A stretch of 64,000 nt of DNA. Source: Acidobacteriota bacterium (GTDB lineage Bacteria > Acidobacteriota > Terriglobia > Terriglobales > Acidobacteriaceae). The stretch is from assembly GCA_013289875.1 (NCBI GenBank), contig JABCZC010000005.1, forward strand, positions 46,626-110,625, read 5' to 3'. The number at the start of each line of letters is the position of its first letter. The stretch's first letter is position 1. This document shows positions 25,884-36,474 of this stretch, piece after piece. A program made the position numbers and the translations under genes. The notes under the pieces are model-generated. The model searched no databases, was not told the origin of the DNA, and saw nothing but the letters and a program-made list of their open reading frames with translations.

Positions 25884-27914
25884 CTACAGATCCATAGACT
25901 TCGCCGCAATCAGCGCCGCAACCTTCGCCAGAAAATCCGCCAGCGGCATCGATCCCTGGTCACCCTTTCCACGCACGCGCACGCTCACCGCATTCGCTTC
26001 CTCTTCCTTGTCGCCCATCACCAACACATACGGAACCTTCTGCATGGTAAAGTCGCGAATCTTCGCGTTCATCTTTTCGTTGCGGCTGTCGAGCTCAACC
26101 CGCAATCCCGCCTTTTGTAACTCTGACTGCACTCTGTCCGCGTATAGCTGGTGACGCTCGCTGATCGGCACTAGCCCAACCTGCACCGGAGCCAGCCACA
26201 ACGGAAACGCCCCGCCATAGTGCTCGATCAAATAGGCAACCATCCGTTCCATGGTGCTGATGATCGCGCGATGGATCATCACCGGCCTGTGCAGCTTCCC
26301 ATCGGCGGCCGTGTAATTCAGCCCAAACTGGTTGGGCAGGTGAAAATCCACCTGGATAGTCGAGTAGGTTTCCTCGTGCCCCATCACATCCGCAAGCTGT
26401 ATATCGAGCTTCGGCCCGTAAAACGCCGCTTCGCCGCGGCCCTCTTTGTAGGGGAGCGCCAGCCCATCGAGCGCCTCGCGCAGCACTCGTTCACCCAGCG
26501 CCCACATCTCGTCGTTGTCGACATACTTCTCTTTGTTTGCGGGATCGCGCAATGACAGCCGGTAGCTGTAATTTGTTATGCCCAGGTCGCGATAGGCACG
26601 TTCGACCAGCTGCATCACATTCGAGAATTCTTCCTTGATCTGCTCCGGCGTGCAGAAAATATGCGCGTCATTCAGCGTCATGCAACGTACCCGGCTCAGC
26701 CCACTCAGCACGCCGGAACGTTCGTAGCGATACATCGTTCCCAGCTCAGCCAGCTTGACGGGCAGTTCGCGATAACTCCGGGGCTTCGATTCGTAAATCA
26801 AAATGTGATGCGGGCAATTCATTGGACGCAGCACCATCTGCTCCGTCTCGAGATCCATGAGCGGAAACATATCCTCGTGATAGTGCGCCCAATGGCCCGA
26901 GCGGACATAAAGGTCCACCTTCGCCAGGCTCGGCGAGTAGACGTGCTGGTACCCTGCCTCGCGCTCACGCTCCAGAATGTACTCTTCCAGGAGCCGCCGG
27001 ATGGTCGCGCCCTTTGGAAGCCACAACGGCAGGCCAGCTCCCACGTCTTCGCTCACCGTAAACAGCTCAAGCTGCTTACCCAGCACGCGATGGTCGCGCT
27101 TCTTCGCCTCCTCCAGTCGATGAAGATAATCGTCAAGGTCCTTTTTCGAGAAGAACGCCGTGCCGTAAATTCGCTGCAGCTGCGGATTCTTCTCATTGCC
27201 CAGCCAATACGCGCCAGAGAGGCTCATCACCTTGAAGGCCTTTACGCGACCCGTCGACGGCACGTGCGGCCCGCGGCAGAAGTCTACGAACGCACCGTTG
27301 CGATAGAGCGAGATTGCCTCGCCTTCATGCGTAAAGCGCTCGACGAAGTGCACCTTCATGAAGTCGTTCTCGGCCTTGAAGTGCGCCAGGCCCTCTTCGC
27401 GCGGCTCGAACTCTCTGACGAACTTTTCGTCGCGCGCGACCACCTCTGCCATCTTCGCTTCGATCGCCTTCAAATCTTCGGGGGTAAACGGAGTGGGCCG
27501 ATAAAAGTCGTAGAAGAATCCGGCTTCGGTCGCGGGACCATGCCCAAGCTTGGTCTCCGGGAAGAGTTCGAGCACTGCCGTCGCCAGCACATGCGCGGCC
27601 GAGTGGCGAACCACTTTCAATGCGTCCGGATCTCTCTCCGTGAGGAGTTGTAGTTCGACATCTTCCGTAAGCGGCGTGCTCAGGTCCACCAACCGCTCGG
27701 CCTGCGGATTCTCGGCGGCATACATCGCGGCCTCGTCGTTAGTTGCCGTCGCCGTTGACACGGCGTGAACCGGCTTGATGCGTGCCACGGCCGAGGCAGC
27801 AGCGAGGCGCGGAGAAATTGACTCCGCGACCTGGAAGGGGGTTACACCCTGGGCAAATTCCTTTACCGTGCCGTCGGGCAGCTTCACCTGAATCGAACTA
27901 TCGGAATTACTCAT
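25884..27914 (-). CDS. thrS: Threonine-tRNA ligase
   Basis: 676 residues covering the full family layout: TGS domain (about 7-95), editing domain with HSAAHVLATAV and the zinc-like FCRGPHVPSTG region, class II catalytic core (motif 2 YRYERSG..GL.RVR; zinc ligands in RPMNCPHH; motif 3 near HRPVMIHRAIISTMER), and the anticodon-binding domain (from about 575). It charges tRNA-Thr in the cytoplasm. The TGS domain carries roughly 25 extra residues (about 45-70) between IKP and ERLVDLS compared with E. coli ThrRS. I see no T-box leader in the 114 bp upstream. Confidence 0.97.
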   Translation of the reverse strand: MSNSDSSIQVKLPDGTVKEFAQGVTPFQVAESISPRLAAASAVARIKPVHAVSTATATNDEAAMYAAENPQAERLVDLSTPLTEDVELQLLTERDPDALKVVRHSAAHVLATAVLELFPETKLGHGPATEAGFFYDFYRPTPFTPEDLKAIEAKMAEVVARDEKFVREFEPREEGLAHFKAENDFMKVHFVERFTHEGEAISLYRNGAFVDFCRGPHVPSTGRVKAFKVMSLSGAYWLGNEKNPQLQRIYGTAFFSKKDLDDYLHRLEEAKKRDHRVLGKQLELFTVSEDVGAGLPLWLPKGATIRRLLEEYILEREREAGYQHVYSPSLAKVDLYVRSGHWAHYHEDMFPLMDLETEQMVLRPMNCPHHILIYESKPRSYRELPVKLAELGTMYRYERSGVLSGLSRVRCMTLNDAHIFCTPEQIKEEFSNVMQLVERAYRDLGITNYSYRLSLRDPANKEKYVDNDEMWALGERVLREALDGLALPYKEGRGEAAFYGPKLDIQLADVMGHEETYSTIQVDFHLPNQFGLNYTAADGKLHRPVMIHRAIISTMERMVAYLIEHYGGAFPLWLAPVQVGLVPISERHQLYADRVQSELQKAGLRVELDSRNEKMNAKIRDFTMQKVPYVLVMGDKEEEANAVSVRVRGKGDQGSMPLADFLAKVAALIAAKSMDL

Positions 27915-28028
27915 AAAGTCGAATGAACTTCTGCAATCTTGTTGAGAATGTTTACTCTATTCAGGATATGGTCTTAGGAGAATTGCGTCGAGCGTACCTG
28001 CTCAGCATCTAATTTGACGAGGAGCCGG

Positions 28029-28520
28029 ATGGCAACAGCAAGCGAGCCAAGACCTCACACCACGCTGGCGCTCATCGGCTGGCTGGCGTTGTGTTTCGCA
28101 GCCGGCATCGTTGGTTCCATCTTCGCCGCCCGCGCAATTCCCACATGGTACGCGGGGCTGGTCAAGCCGCCGTTCAATCCGCCAAATCACGTCTTCGGTC
28201 CGCTATGGACTGTCCTTTACACGCTCATGGCGGTGGCCGCGTGGATCGTCTGGAAGACGCGCCCTAGCGCTTGCCGCCGCCGGGGCTTGCGGCTCTTTCT
28301 GGTACAGCTAGGATTGAATTGTCTCTGGCCGTGGATATTCTTCGGCACACACCAGATCCTGACCGCTTTCGCCGATCTGGCCGCGCTCTGGGCCGCCATC
28401 CTGCTCACCCTCCTTACCTTCAAAAAGATGAGCACGACCGCTGCCTGGCTGCTGGTTCCTTATCTTGCCTGGGTCACCTTCGCCGGCTACCTCAACTTCG
28501 CTCTATGGCGGCTGAACTAG
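28029..28520 (+). CDS. tspO: TspO/MBR family membrane protein
   Basis: 163 residues with five predicted membrane helices. The loop WYAGLVKPPFNPPNHVFGPL followed by WTVLYTLMAVAAW is the TspO signature, and FLVQLGLNCLWPWIFFG supplies the conserved N-W-P helix. TspO binds tetrapyrroles and influences porphyrin handling and stress responses. AGGAG ends 4-5 bp before the ATG at 28029; an in-frame TTG/ATG at 28014 is less likely. It is divergent from thrS. Confidence 0.9.
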   Translation: MATASEPRPHTTLALIGWLALCFAAGIVGSIFAARAIPTWYAGLVKPPFNPPNHVFGPLWTVLYTLMAVAAWIVWKTRPSACRRRGLRLFLVQLGLNCLWPWIFFGTHQILTAFADLAALWAAILLTLLTFKKMSTTAAWLLVPYLAWVTFAGYLNFALWRLN

Positions 28521-28668
28521 ATCTGACTGGCTCGGATCGTTACTTCAACCCCGGATGCACATCCAACTGCACATTCTGCAGTCAAATCCTCGCGTGCCCA
28601 AGTATACCGCTTCGAGTAACATCGAAGATCAGCCCTGACCCGACGCAGTCGCGACATGAGAGGTGAGC

Positions 28669-29202
28669 GTGCCAAGCGCCTCGAACACCGCCCGACCAAT
28701 CAAGCTCTCCTTCTCCATCGCCACCGAAGCCGACGCACCCGAGTTAGCCGTGCTGCATACTGCCGTTTCCGAAGGCCTCACCCGTCGCTACGGCCGGGGA
28801 GTCTGGTCTTCGGCGATGACGGAACGAGGCGCGCTCGTCGCCATTCGCCACTCGCGCGTGCTGATTGCCCGCAGGGGCAAAAAGATCGTCGGAACCTTGA
28901 ACCTCCAGACCAAGAAGCCCTGGGCCATCGATGTCTCCTACTTCACGCCGGTAAAGAAAGCACTCTATCTCGTGGGCATGGCGGTCCTTCCCGCCATGCA
29001 GCGCCGCGGCATCGGCCGAATGCTTCTCGAAGAAGCGGCACAGCAGACCCGCGCCTGGCCAGCCGATGTCATCCGCCTCGACGCCTTTGATGCCGATGCC
29101 GGGGCGGGAGGGTTCTACGCCAAATGCGGCCTCCGCGAAACCGGCCGCGTCATCTACCGCAACACACCCCTCATCTACTTCGAGTTGGTCCTGTCAGCCT
29201 AG
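28669..29202 (+). CDS. GNAT family N-acetyltransferase
   Basis: 177 residues. An acetyl-CoA binding motif is visible at GMAVLPAMQRRGIGRMLLEE (V/I-x-P-x-x-R/Q-x-x-G-x-G/A), followed by RLDAFDADAGAGGFYAKCG and ETGRVIYRNTPLIYFEL, which complete the GNAT fold. The acceptor substrate is not evident. Start is GTG 28669 with GAGAGG about 5 bp upstream; the in-frame GTG at 28663 is an alternative. Confidence 0.8.
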   Translation: MPSASNTARPIKLSFSIATEADAPELAVLHTAVSEGLTRRYGRGVWSSAMTERGALVAIRHSRVLIARRGKKIVGTLNLQTKKPWAIDVSYFTPVKKALYLVGMAVLPAMQRRGIGRMLLEEAAQQTRAWPADVIRLDAFDADAGAGGFYAKCGLRETGRVIYRNTPLIYFELVLSA

Positions 29203-29269
29203 AGGCTGTTGATTGACTGGTCGGACATGGACCCTTACGATCATTACGTCCCGAGAAACCGCCCGGCGC

Positions 29270-31906
29270 ATGATTGGAACCACGATCTCCCATTACCGCA
29301 TCCTTGAAAAGCTGGGCGGCGGCGGCATGGGCGTGGTCTACAAGGCCGAAGACACCGACTTGGGCCGATTCGTCGCGCTCAAGTTCCTTCCCGAAGAGGT
29401 AGCTCGAGACGCGCAGGCATTGGAGCGCTTCCGCCGCGAGGCCCGCGCCGCATCGGCGCTGAATCATCCCAACATCTGCACGATTTACGAGATCGGCAAG
29501 GATGGCGATCGATCCTTCATCGCCATGGAGTTTCTTGAGGGCGTTACTCTCAGGCATCGCATCGCGGGAAAGCCAATCGCCATCATTGCACTGCTGACGC
29601 TGGCGATCGACATCGCCGATGGACTGGACGCCGCTCACGGCAAAGGCATCATCCACCGTGACATCAAGCCGGCGAACATCTTCGTAACCGAGCGCGGGCA
29701 TGCCAAGATTCTCGATTTCGGCTTGGCGAAAGTCGCGCGCGTGCGGAGTTCGCCCGAGCGGATTGCGGCAGACAGCACGGTGCCGATGGTTGAGGAAGAA
29801 CATCTAACCAGTCCCGGAGCGGCGCTCGGCACGGTCGCGTATATGTCTCCGGAGCAGGCCCGTGGCATGGACCTGGATGCGCGCGCCGATCTCTTCTCCT
29901 TCGGCGCAGTCCTGTACGAGATGGCAACCGGCATCCTGCCCTTTCGGGGAGAAAGCCAGGCGCTCATATTCAAATCCATTCTCGACGGAACACCTACCTC
30001 CGCGACGCGCCTGAACCCCGACCTGCCCGCCGATCTCGAACGCACCATCAACAAGGCACTCGAGAAAGATCGCAACCTGCGCTACCAGAGCGCAGCCGAG
30101 ATGCGGGCCGACCTGCAACGCCTAGTGCGAGATAGCAGTGATTCGCAGCGAGCGCCAATCGCGCAGGCACCGAAGCCGAAATCGAAGAAAGCGTATTACT
30201 ATGTCGCGGCCACGCTGCTTGCTCTGCTGGTCGCCGTTGGGGTGTTTCTCTTCCATCGCTCATCTCCGGCTCCTCTGCCTGCCAGCATAGAATGGGAGCA
30301 ACTGACGTTCTTCACCGACTCGGCGGTGTACCCAGCCCTATCGTCCGACGGACGAATCCTCGCGTTTATCCGCGGAAGCAACTCATTCATGGGACCTGGA
30401 GATATTTATGTGAAGTTGCTGCCGGGGGGCGAGCCCGTCCAGCTTACTCATGACCCGACAACGACAAAAATGGCTCCATCCTTTTCTCCGGATAACTCGC
30501 GTATTGCTTACAGCCTCGTGGGTCCCTGGGATACGTGGACGGTGGATGTTCTCGGCGGCCAGCCTCACTTGTTGCTGCCCAACGCTTCTTCGCTGACCTG
30601 GATCGAAGGAGGCAAGTGGTTGCTCTTTTCCGAGATCAAACAAGGACTGCATATGGCGGTTGTAACCACGGATGAGGGCCGAGGGAACAGCCGCGATGTT
30701 TACGTTCCAAAGGGCGAACGCAGCATGGCCCATCATTCCTATCTTTCGCCGGATGGCCAGTGGGTACTGATTGTGGAGATGGGCAGTCAGGCTCAAATTC
30801 TGCCCTGCAGGATCGTTCCGTTCCAGGGCAAGAGCGACGTGAGAATTGTTGGCCCCCCCAACGGCGCATGTCTTGCGGGAGCATGGTCGCCAGATGGCAA
30901 GTGGATCTATCTCACTGCCAAAACGGACGACTTTCATATCTGGCGGCAACGTTTTCCTGATGGGAAGCCGGAACAGATTACCTTTGGCCCAACCTCTCAG
31001 GAAGGTATTGCGATGGCGTCTGACGGCAAGTCACTCATCACCTCCGTCGGCTCGCAGGATCACACGGTGTGGCTGCACGACAAGGACGGAGACCATCAGA
31101 TCTCCTCTGAAGGCAATGCTTTCTCGCCAACGTTCTCCACGGATGGGCGCAGTCTCTACTTTCTCATGGCCAACGGCCAAAGCCGTGGCACGGAGCTGTG
31201 GGTCAAAGACTTAAACAACGGAAAAGTGGAGCAGGTCCTGCCGGGTTACCCCATGCAGGACTACTCCGTGTCGCGCGATGGAAAACAGGTGGCCTTCTCT
31301 ATGAATGACCAGAGCGGCCATTCAAGCCTGTGGGTTGCCCCAACCAGCCGTCGCTCGCCTCCCGTACACATCTCGTCCGCAGCCGTCGAGGATTTGCCCT
31401 TCTTCCTGCCGGATGGCGACCTGGTCTTCCGCGCGATCGAAGGCGGCTCAAACTTTATTTATCGCATGAAGACTGATGGCACTGCCCGCCGCAAGATCAC
31501 GCCGGATCGGATTCTGGATATCCATGCTGTGTCACCAGACGGTCGCTGGGTCGTTGCCGGGTCGCAAGATCCCGACCAAGTGAACACAGCTTCGATCAAG
31601 GCGTTCCCCGTTTACGGAGGACCGCCGGTGCCGTTATGCGCCGGCCATTGCTTCTTCCACTGGGAGATAATGGGAAGATCGGCATATCTCTCTTTTCCAT
31701 TTACGGGTAGTTTCGAAGTGCCAGTGATGCATGACACAGGTCTTCCTAAGACCCTGCCAGGCGGATTCGCGCGTGGCGGGGACTTCACAAAGGCGAAAAC
31801 AAATACCGCGATTCCCTGGCAGGTGGAGTCGGCGATAGACCCCGCTGTATACGCCTACACTCGTGAAAACACGCGGCGCAATCTTTACCGCATCCAGTTG
31901 CCCTAG
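29270..31906 (+). CDS. Membrane Ser/Thr protein kinase with C-terminal PD40/TolB-like beta-propeller
   Basis: 878 residues. Residues 8-285 form a Hanks-type kinase: glycine loop [14 protein letters not shown], Lys38 in [15 protein letters not shown] (129-138), DFG (149-151), and the APE-equivalent [10 protein letters not shown] membrane helix lies at about 309-329 and the rest is a repeat-rich domain with [10 protein letters not shown], [11 protein letters not shown] and [13 protein letters not shown] strands, as in WD40-like PD40 propellers. The kinase is cytoplasmic and the propeller periplasmic. This kinase-propeller form is abundant in acidobacteria. The start is uncertain: ATG 29270 begins directly before the kinase fold, and ATG 29213 would add 19 residues; neither has a strong ribosome-binding site. 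Confidence 0.88.
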   Translation: MIGTTISHYRILEKLGGGGMGVVYKAEDTDLGRFVALKFLPEEVARDAQALERFRREARAASALNHPNICTIYEIGKDGDRSFIAMEFLEGVTLRHRIAGKPIAIIALLTLAIDIADGLDAAHGKGIIHRDIKPANIFVTERGHAKILDFGLAKVARVRSSPERIAADSTVPMVEEEHLTSPGAALGTVAYMSPEQARGMDLDARADLFSFGAVLYEMATGILPFRGESQALIFKSILDGTPTSATRLNPDLPADLERTINKALEKDRNLRYQSAAEMRADLQRLVRDSSDSQRAPIAQAPKPKSKKAYYYVAATLLALLVAVGVFLFHRSSPAPLPASIEWEQLTFFTDSAVYPALSSDGRILAFIRGSNSFMGPGDIYVKLLPGGEPVQLTHDPTTTKMAPSFSPDNSRIAYSLVGPWDTWTVDVLGGQPHLLLPNASSLTWIEGGKWLLFSEIKQGLHMAVVTTDEGRGNSRDVYVPKGERSMAHHSYLSPDGQWVLIVEMGSQAQILPCRIVPFQGKSDVRIVGPPNGACLAGAWSPDGKWIYLTAKTDDFHIWRQRFPDGKPEQITFGPTSQEGIAMASDGKSLITSVGSQDHTVWLHDKDGDHQISSEGNAFSPTFSTDGRSLYFLMANGQSRGTELWVKDLNNGKVEQVLPGYPMQDYSVSRDGKQVAFSMNDQSGHSSLWVAPTSRRSPPVHISSAAVEDLPFFLPDGDLVFRAIEGGSNFIYRMKTDGTARRKITPDRILDIHAVSPDGRWVVAGSQDPDQVNTASIKAFPVYGGPPVPLCAGHCFFHWEIMGRSAYLSFPFTGSFEVPVMHDTGLPKTLPGGFARGGDFTKAKTNTAIPWQVESAIDPAVYAYTRENTRRNLYRIQLP

Positions 31907-32125
31907 CGACGCATCCATTGCCTTGATCTTCGCGCAAATCCTCACGTTCTGCTGCACCTCTCCGGCGAACTGGCCCCAATACCGGAACCTTTAATCCCCC
32001 AGAGCAAAAATGCGCCGGTCTTCTGAAGCTTCCTGGTAAAGAAAATTACTGCGTATTGCGTATCGGCTAAACCCAATGGACTGAGCCGGTAACAAAATCC
32101 GGGGCGGGGAGGGTATCCCCAACCG

Positions 32126-33292
32126 CTAGCGCCCCAGCGCCAATGATGGTTCCGCGGACAGGGTCGTGGGCGCGAGGTCATTCGCGAGGAATTTGGGCCA
32201 CGCCGCCGCCGCGATCATTGCGGCGTTATCGGTCGAAAGAGCAAGCGACGGAAAGGCAATGGGAAGGCCGCGATCGGCGGCTTCCGCGGTGAAGCGGACG
32301 CGCAACTCGCGATTGGCCGCCACTCCACCTGAGACCAGGAGGCTGGCGGCCCCAAGGTGCTCGGCAGCGCGAAAGGTCTTGCGGCGCAGATCGTCGACGA
32401 CGGCTCGCTGGAAGGACGCGATAAGGTCAAGGGTCTGAGGATCGCAAAGAGCGAGCGCGCCGGGGATCGTCGGGTTGCCCAGCAGCGCAGCGCGGCGGGC
32501 CTCGATGTTCGCTGCCATTTCGTGGATCTGCGTATAGCGCAGGACAGCCGTTTTGATGCCGCTGAACGAAAAGAGCGTACTGCTCGCGGGGTCGATCGCG
32601 TTGGGATCGCCTCGACGATGTGCCTTGGCCTTGATCTGCGAGAACGAGAAGGGCACGGCGGAAGGGTTGCCATGGGGCGCCAGGGCGTCGATCCATGGCC
32701 CCCCCGGGTAACCCAGACCGAGCAGCTTGGCGACCTTGTCGAAGGCCTCGCCGGCGGCGTCGTCGACGGTGCGTCCAACGTTGCGATAGGTCCAGCTTTC
32801 GCCGTAGCGGCGGGTAAGGTAGAGGTGGGTATGGCCTCCGGAGACGACCAGGGCCAGGGCCGGCAACGCGAGCGCGTCGAGATCCGAGTTAACAGCGAGT
32901 TGAGCCTGTTCGAGCAGGACGGCGTGGATGTGGCCTTCGAGGTGATTGACGGCGATCAGCGGTTTCCCGAGGGCATAGGCAAGCGATTTCGCGTAGCTGA
33001 TGCCGACCAGCAACGCACCCGCCAGACCCGGGCCGACGGTGACAGCGATGGCGTCCAGGTCGCGGAAGGCGATGCCGGCCTCCGCCAGCGCAGCGCGGAC
33101 CACGGGCACGATGTTGCGCAAATGCTCGCGGGAAGCCAACTCGGGGACGACTCCGCCATAAGGGGAGTGGATGGAAATCTGCGAAGCGACCACATTCGAA
33201 AGAGTCTCCGTACCCCGCCGCACAACGGCGGCCGCGGTTTCATCACAGGAGCTTTCGATGCCCAGAATCAGACCACTCTGGTTTGGAGTCAC
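32126..33292 (-). CDS. tsaD: tRNA N6-adenosine threonylcarbamoyltransferase TsaD
   Basis: 388 residues from GTG 33292. It has the full set of TsaD features: [15 protein letters not shown], the metal ligands in [48 protein letters not shown] and [11 protein letters not shown], with STDNAAMIA near the end. Together with TsaB, TsaC and TsaE it makes t6A37 in ANN-decoding tRNAs; those partners are not in the window. An upstream in-frame extension to 33337 would run into the divergent cca start region, so GTG 33292 is preferred. The two genes' starts are 26 bp apart. Confidence 0.95.
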   Translation of the reverse strand: MTPNQSGLILGIESSCDETAAAVVRRGTETLSNVVASQISIHSPYGGVVPELASREHLRNIVPVVRAALAEAGIAFRDLDAIAVTVGPGLAGALLVGISYAKSLAYALGKPLIAVNHLEGHIHAVLLEQAQLAVNSDLDALALPALALVVSGGHTHLYLTRRYGESWTYRNVGRTVDDAAGEAFDKVAKLLGLGYPGGPWIDALAPHGNPSAVPFSFSQIKAKAHRRGDPNAIDPASSTLFSFSGIKTAVLRYTQIHEMAANIEARRAALLGNPTIPGALALCDPQTLDLIASFQRAVVDDLRRKTFRAAEHLGAASLLVSGGVAANRELRVRFTAEAADRGLPIAFPSLALSTDNAAMIAAAAWPKFLANDLAPTTLSAEPSLALGR

Positions 33293-33318
33293 ACTTCTAT
33301 AGTAGTGAATGAGGACTG

Positions 33319-34689
33319 ATGAAAGAACGCGCGGCACAAATCGCGGCGGAAACCATTGTGGACCGGTTGCGTGCTGAGGGCTATGACGCCTATTTTGCCG
33401 GTGGTTGCGTGCGCGATCTGCTGCTCGGGCGCAAGCCGGATGACTTCGACATAGCTACCAGCGCTCTTCCGGAGACAGTGCTCGCGATGTTCCCACGGAC
33501 GTTTGCCGTAGGAGCGCACTTCGGAGTAATCCTAGTGGCCGACAAGATTGACGGTGAGGAAATCGTGACCGAGGTCGCTACCTTTCGCAGCGATGGCGCA
33601 TACGCGGATGGCCGCAGGCCGCAGTCGGTCCGGTTCTCCGAAAGCGCCGAGGAAGACGTCGTGCGCCGCGACTTCACCATCAACGGCATGCTGCTCGACC
33701 CGCAACTGTTGCGGGAATCGGGTGATCTTGGTAAAGCTGTGCTGGATTATGTCGGGGGGCGCGCCGATCTCCGGGACCGGCTGGTCCGAGCCATTGGAGA
33801 CGCGGACCGGCGCTTCGACGAAGACAAGCTGCGCATGCTGCGGGCCGTGCGTTTTGCCGCCCGCATTGATTTTGAGATCGAACTTGGAACCGCAGCCGCG
33901 ATCCAGAAATCAGCCGCGCATATTGCCAATGTGAGTCATGAGCGCGTGCGCGATGAGCTGACTCGCATGTTGACCGACGGCCGCGCACGGCGCGCATTCG
34001 AGCTGCTGGACCGCACCGGGCTGCTGAGGACGGTTCTACCTGAGATCGCTCGCATGCAGGGCGTCGAGCAGCCGCCCGAGTATCATCCGGAAGGTGACGT
34101 CTGGGTGCACACCCTCATGCTGCTCGAGCAATTGCCCGCCGGGGTGTCGCCCACCTTGGCCTGGGGAGCCCTGCTGCACGACGTGGGCAAGCCGGCGACA
34201 TTTCAGCGTGGACCGGGGCGCATCCGTTTCAATGGGCATGTGGAAGTGGGGGTGCGGATCGCCCAGGACATTGCCCGCAGGCTGCGCTTCTCAAACGAAG
34301 AGACTGCGCAGATTGTCGCGCTGGTTGAGAATCACATGCGCTTCGGCGACGTGGAGAAGATGAAAGCGTCGACCTTGAAGCGGTTCTTCCGGCTGCAGGC
34401 TTTTCCTGAACATCTCGCGCTGCACCGCATGGACTGCATGGCCAGCCACGGTGGCCTGGAGCTGTACGAGTACGCGAAGCAGCGGTTTGAGGCGACTCCT
34501 CTGGAAGAGGTCCGGCCGAAGCTGCTGGTTACCGGTCGGGACTTAATCGAAGTCGGCCTCCAACCCGGTCCGCGATTCAAGGAACTCCTGGCGCAGGCTG
34601 AGGATGCACAACTCGAAGGGCGGATCAGCAGCAAAGAAGAAGGCCTGGCGCTGATTCGCTCACTCTCAGACGCGGCGCCAATTCCCTGA
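33319..34689 (+). CDS. cca: tRNA nucleotidyltransferase / poly(A) polymerase family protein with HD domain
   Basis: 456 residues. The N-terminal class II nucleotidyltransferase has [12 protein letters not shown] and the catalytic [26 protein letters not shown] and [20 protein letters not shown] follow as the template and RNA-binding motifs. An HD phosphohydrolase-like domain starts near residue 255 (HTLMLLEQL ... [10 protein letters not shown]). It adds or repairs the 3' CCA end of tRNAs; a poly(A) polymerase or a split A-adding/CC-adding activity cannot be excluded from sequence. GAGG lies just before the ATG. It is divergent from tsaD, another tRNA-maturation gene. Confidence 0.88.
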   Translation: MKERAAQIAAETIVDRLRAEGYDAYFAGGCVRDLLLGRKPDDFDIATSALPETVLAMFPRTFAVGAHFGVILVADKIDGEEIVTEVATFRSDGAYADGRRPQSVRFSESAEEDVVRRDFTINGMLLDPQLLRESGDLGKAVLDYVGGRADLRDRLVRAIGDADRRFDEDKLRMLRAVRFAARIDFEIELGTAAAIQKSAAHIANVSHERVRDELTRMLTDGRARRAFELLDRTGLLRTVLPEIARMQGVEQPPEYHPEGDVWVHTLMLLEQLPAGVSPTLAWGALLHDVGKPATFQRGPGRIRFNGHVEVGVRIAQDIARRLRFSNEETAQIVALVENHMRFGDVEKMKASTLKRFFRLQAFPEHLALHRMDCMASHGGLELYEYAKQRFEATPLEEVRPKLLVTGRDLIEVGLQPGPRFKELLAQAEDAQLEGRISSKEEGLALIRSLSDAAPIP

Positions 34690-34693
34690 CGCC

Positions 34694-35524
34694 TCACTGC
34701 TGCATCAGCTGAGGTGTTCCCCCACGAGGAGCCGGATATTGGGGAGGGGCGCTGCCGCCTTGCTGCGGACTGTTCGGCGGTGGAGCGCTCGGCGCAGTCG
34801 GCTTGGGCCGATCGATGAGTTTGAATCCGTCGTGGACGACGAAGAAATTCTGCTGCGGCAAGTCAGCTTCGAGGACCTGGCCGTTTGAGTTGTAGTAAAC
34901 ATCCACGCTCACAGAGTTCTCCGCATTCACCGAGATCGTGGCGTGCTGCACGTCCATTTGGGATCCGTTCAACTGCCCGCGAACGCTGGAGCCCCGGATA
35001 ATCGTCGACGGCACGAGGATCCCGTTTTCCTTGGGGATGAGAATCCAGGAGGTGGGCGGATTCTCCATCGCCATCCGCGTCAGCAGGACATACGCGGCAG
35101 GGTCAAGGTCGGGCAATAAAACCAGATGTTGGTGGCGATCGACAGTATTCTGCGTCTGCTTGCCGTTGGCGGAGATATTGATCTGGAACTGACGGCCCGT
35201 TGAGTCGGCGTCGACGGCAAAGGTGACTGCGTTGCCGTTGACGGTGCCGCTTAGCTGGTCGCTCACCAGATTCAGATTGCCATCCAGGTGCTGGCTATTC
35301 GAGAAGCTGTAGCTAAACTTGGTCAGATTCAGCTTGCCATGAGAGGTGAGGGTGAATCCGTTCGGTGTCAGCTGAATGGTGTAGTCGCTGGCGCCGACAG
35401 CCTTGTCCCCCTGGTAGACGGTGTAGTGGCCGGACCCGGCGGCCAGCGGGGTCTGGGCGCGGGCGACGGCGGGAAGTAATAAGGACAACAGCAAAGCAGA
35501 CAGGCGAAAAGCGGCAAGACGCAT
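34694..35524 (-). CDS. Exported protein of unknown function with proline-rich tail
   Basis: 276 residues. A clear signal peptide (1-23, ending VARAQ) precedes a beta-rich domain (about 30-235) with YQGDKAVGASDYTI and LTPNGFTLTSHGKL that resembles periplasmic proteins of unknown function. The last 35 residues are Pro/Gln/Gly-rich. No catalytic motif seen. Its stop is 5 bp from the convergent cca stop. I do not recognise a named family with confidence. Confidence 0.75.
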   Translation of the reverse strand: MRLAAFRLSALLLSLLLPAVARAQTPLAAGSGHYTVYQGDKAVGASDYTIQLTPNGFTLTSHGKLNLTKFSYSFSNSQHLDGNLNLVSDQLSGTVNGNAVTFAVDADSTGRQFQINISANGKQTQNTVDRHQHLVLLPDLDPAAYVLLTRMAMENPPTSWILIPKENGILVPSTIIRGSSVRGQLNGSQMDVQHATISVNAENSVSVDVYYNSNGQVLEADLPQQNFFVVHDGFKLIDRPKPTAPSAPPPNSPQQGGSAPPQYPAPRGGTPQLMQQ

Positions 35525-35604
35525 CTCTTTAGGTCCCTCTAGCTATTCAAACGCGAATTTGTCGAAGAAGATGCGGTGGTGCAAGGGTGTAGCGCGCAGG
35601 TACT

Positions 35605-35656
35605 GGGTGTAGAAACCGAGAGAATGACCTGCGCCGCTTCCGCGCTTTCTACACCC
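35605..35656. repeat. Long inverted repeat with 11-bp perfect arms
   Basis: GGGTGTAGAAA (35605-35615) and its exact reverse complement TTTCTACACCC (35646-35656) are separated by 30 bp. A third copy of the GGGTGTAG core lies 20 bp further left at 35585-35592. The element lies between sodA and the exported-protein gene, so it may be a 3' structure of the sodA transcript or an operator. It lacks a following T-tract. Confidence 0.5.
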
Positions 35657-35678
35657 TGCTCCCTTATCACCCTGTCGC

Positions 35679-36290
35679 CTATTTCTGGGCCTGCTCGAAG
35701 CGCTTGTTAATTTCTTCCCAGTTGACGGTGTTCCACCAGGCGGCGAGGTAGTCAGGGCGCCGGTTCTGGTATTTCAAGTAATAGGCATGCTCCCAAACAT
35801 CGTTGCCCAGGATGGCATATTTGCCCTGGAGCAGGGGGTTGTCCTGGTTGGGAGTCGTGGTGATCGCCAGCTTGCCGCCATCCCAAAGGAGCCAGCCCCA
35901 TCCGGAGCCGAATTGCTTCGCGGTTGTTTCATTGAATTGCTTTTTGAAAGCTTCGAAGTCGCCGAAGTCCTTGCGAATCTGCTCGGCGATCCTCCCGACG
36001 GGTTCGCCGCCGCCGCCGGGCTTCATGATGGTCCAGAACATGGTGTGGTTCACATGGCCGCCCCCGTTGTTGCGCACCACCGTGCGGATGTCCTCCGGAA
36101 CGCTGTTGATATTACGGAGGAGGTCCTCGGCCGTATGTTTCCCAAGTTCGGGGTGCTTCTCGATGGCGCCGTTGAGGTTGTTGACGTAGGTCTGGTGATG
36201 TTTGTCGTGATGCAGCGTCATGGTTACTGCGTCGATGTATGGCTCGAGCGCGGCATAGTCGTAGGGAAGAGGTGCGAGTTCGTAGGCCAA
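35679..36290 (-). CDS. sodA: Superoxide dismutase (Fe/Mn family)
   Basis: 203 residues. Metal ligands are in place: His27 in LHHDKHH, His82 in NHTMFW, and Asp164 and His168 in [10 protein letters not shown]. It dismutates superoxide to peroxide and oxygen. The GGGHVNH and GSGWGWL regions do not let me separate Mn from Fe preference safely. The start is TTG at 36290, with AAGGAG about 8 bp upstream. There is no signal peptide, so it is cytoplasmic. A small stem (GTCCTC/GAGGAC) at about 36331-36355 lies in its leader. Confidence 0.95.
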   Translation of the reverse strand: MAYELAPLPYDYAALEPYIDAVTMTLHHDKHHQTYVNNLNGAIEKHPELGKHTAEDLLRNINSVPEDIRTVVRNNGGGHVNHTMFWTIMKPGGGGEPVGRIAEQIRKDFGDFEAFKKQFNETTAKQFGSGWGWLLWDGGKLAITTTPNQDNPLLQGKYAILGNDVWEHAYYLKYQNRRPDYLAAWWNTVNWEEINKRFEQAQK

Positions 36291-36474
36291 AGCGGTTCTC
36301 CTTCACTCTTGGATGCTTGTCCGAAGTCCTCAAGCGAGCCCAGCGAGGACTCGACAGGCGCGTCCTCGATCATACTGGATGCGGGAGAGTGGCGGAGGGG
36401 TGTAACGGGTGTTGAAGATGATGCGAATGGGGTGGGGCCTAACCAAAGTTGCCGAAGTCAAGCCCCGTTCACCG

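Noticed and set aside
28521..28662. Possible tRNA or small gene between tspO and the acetyltransferase
   Set aside because: No cloverleaf, no conserved T-arm sequence, and no usable reading frame with a ribosome-binding site.
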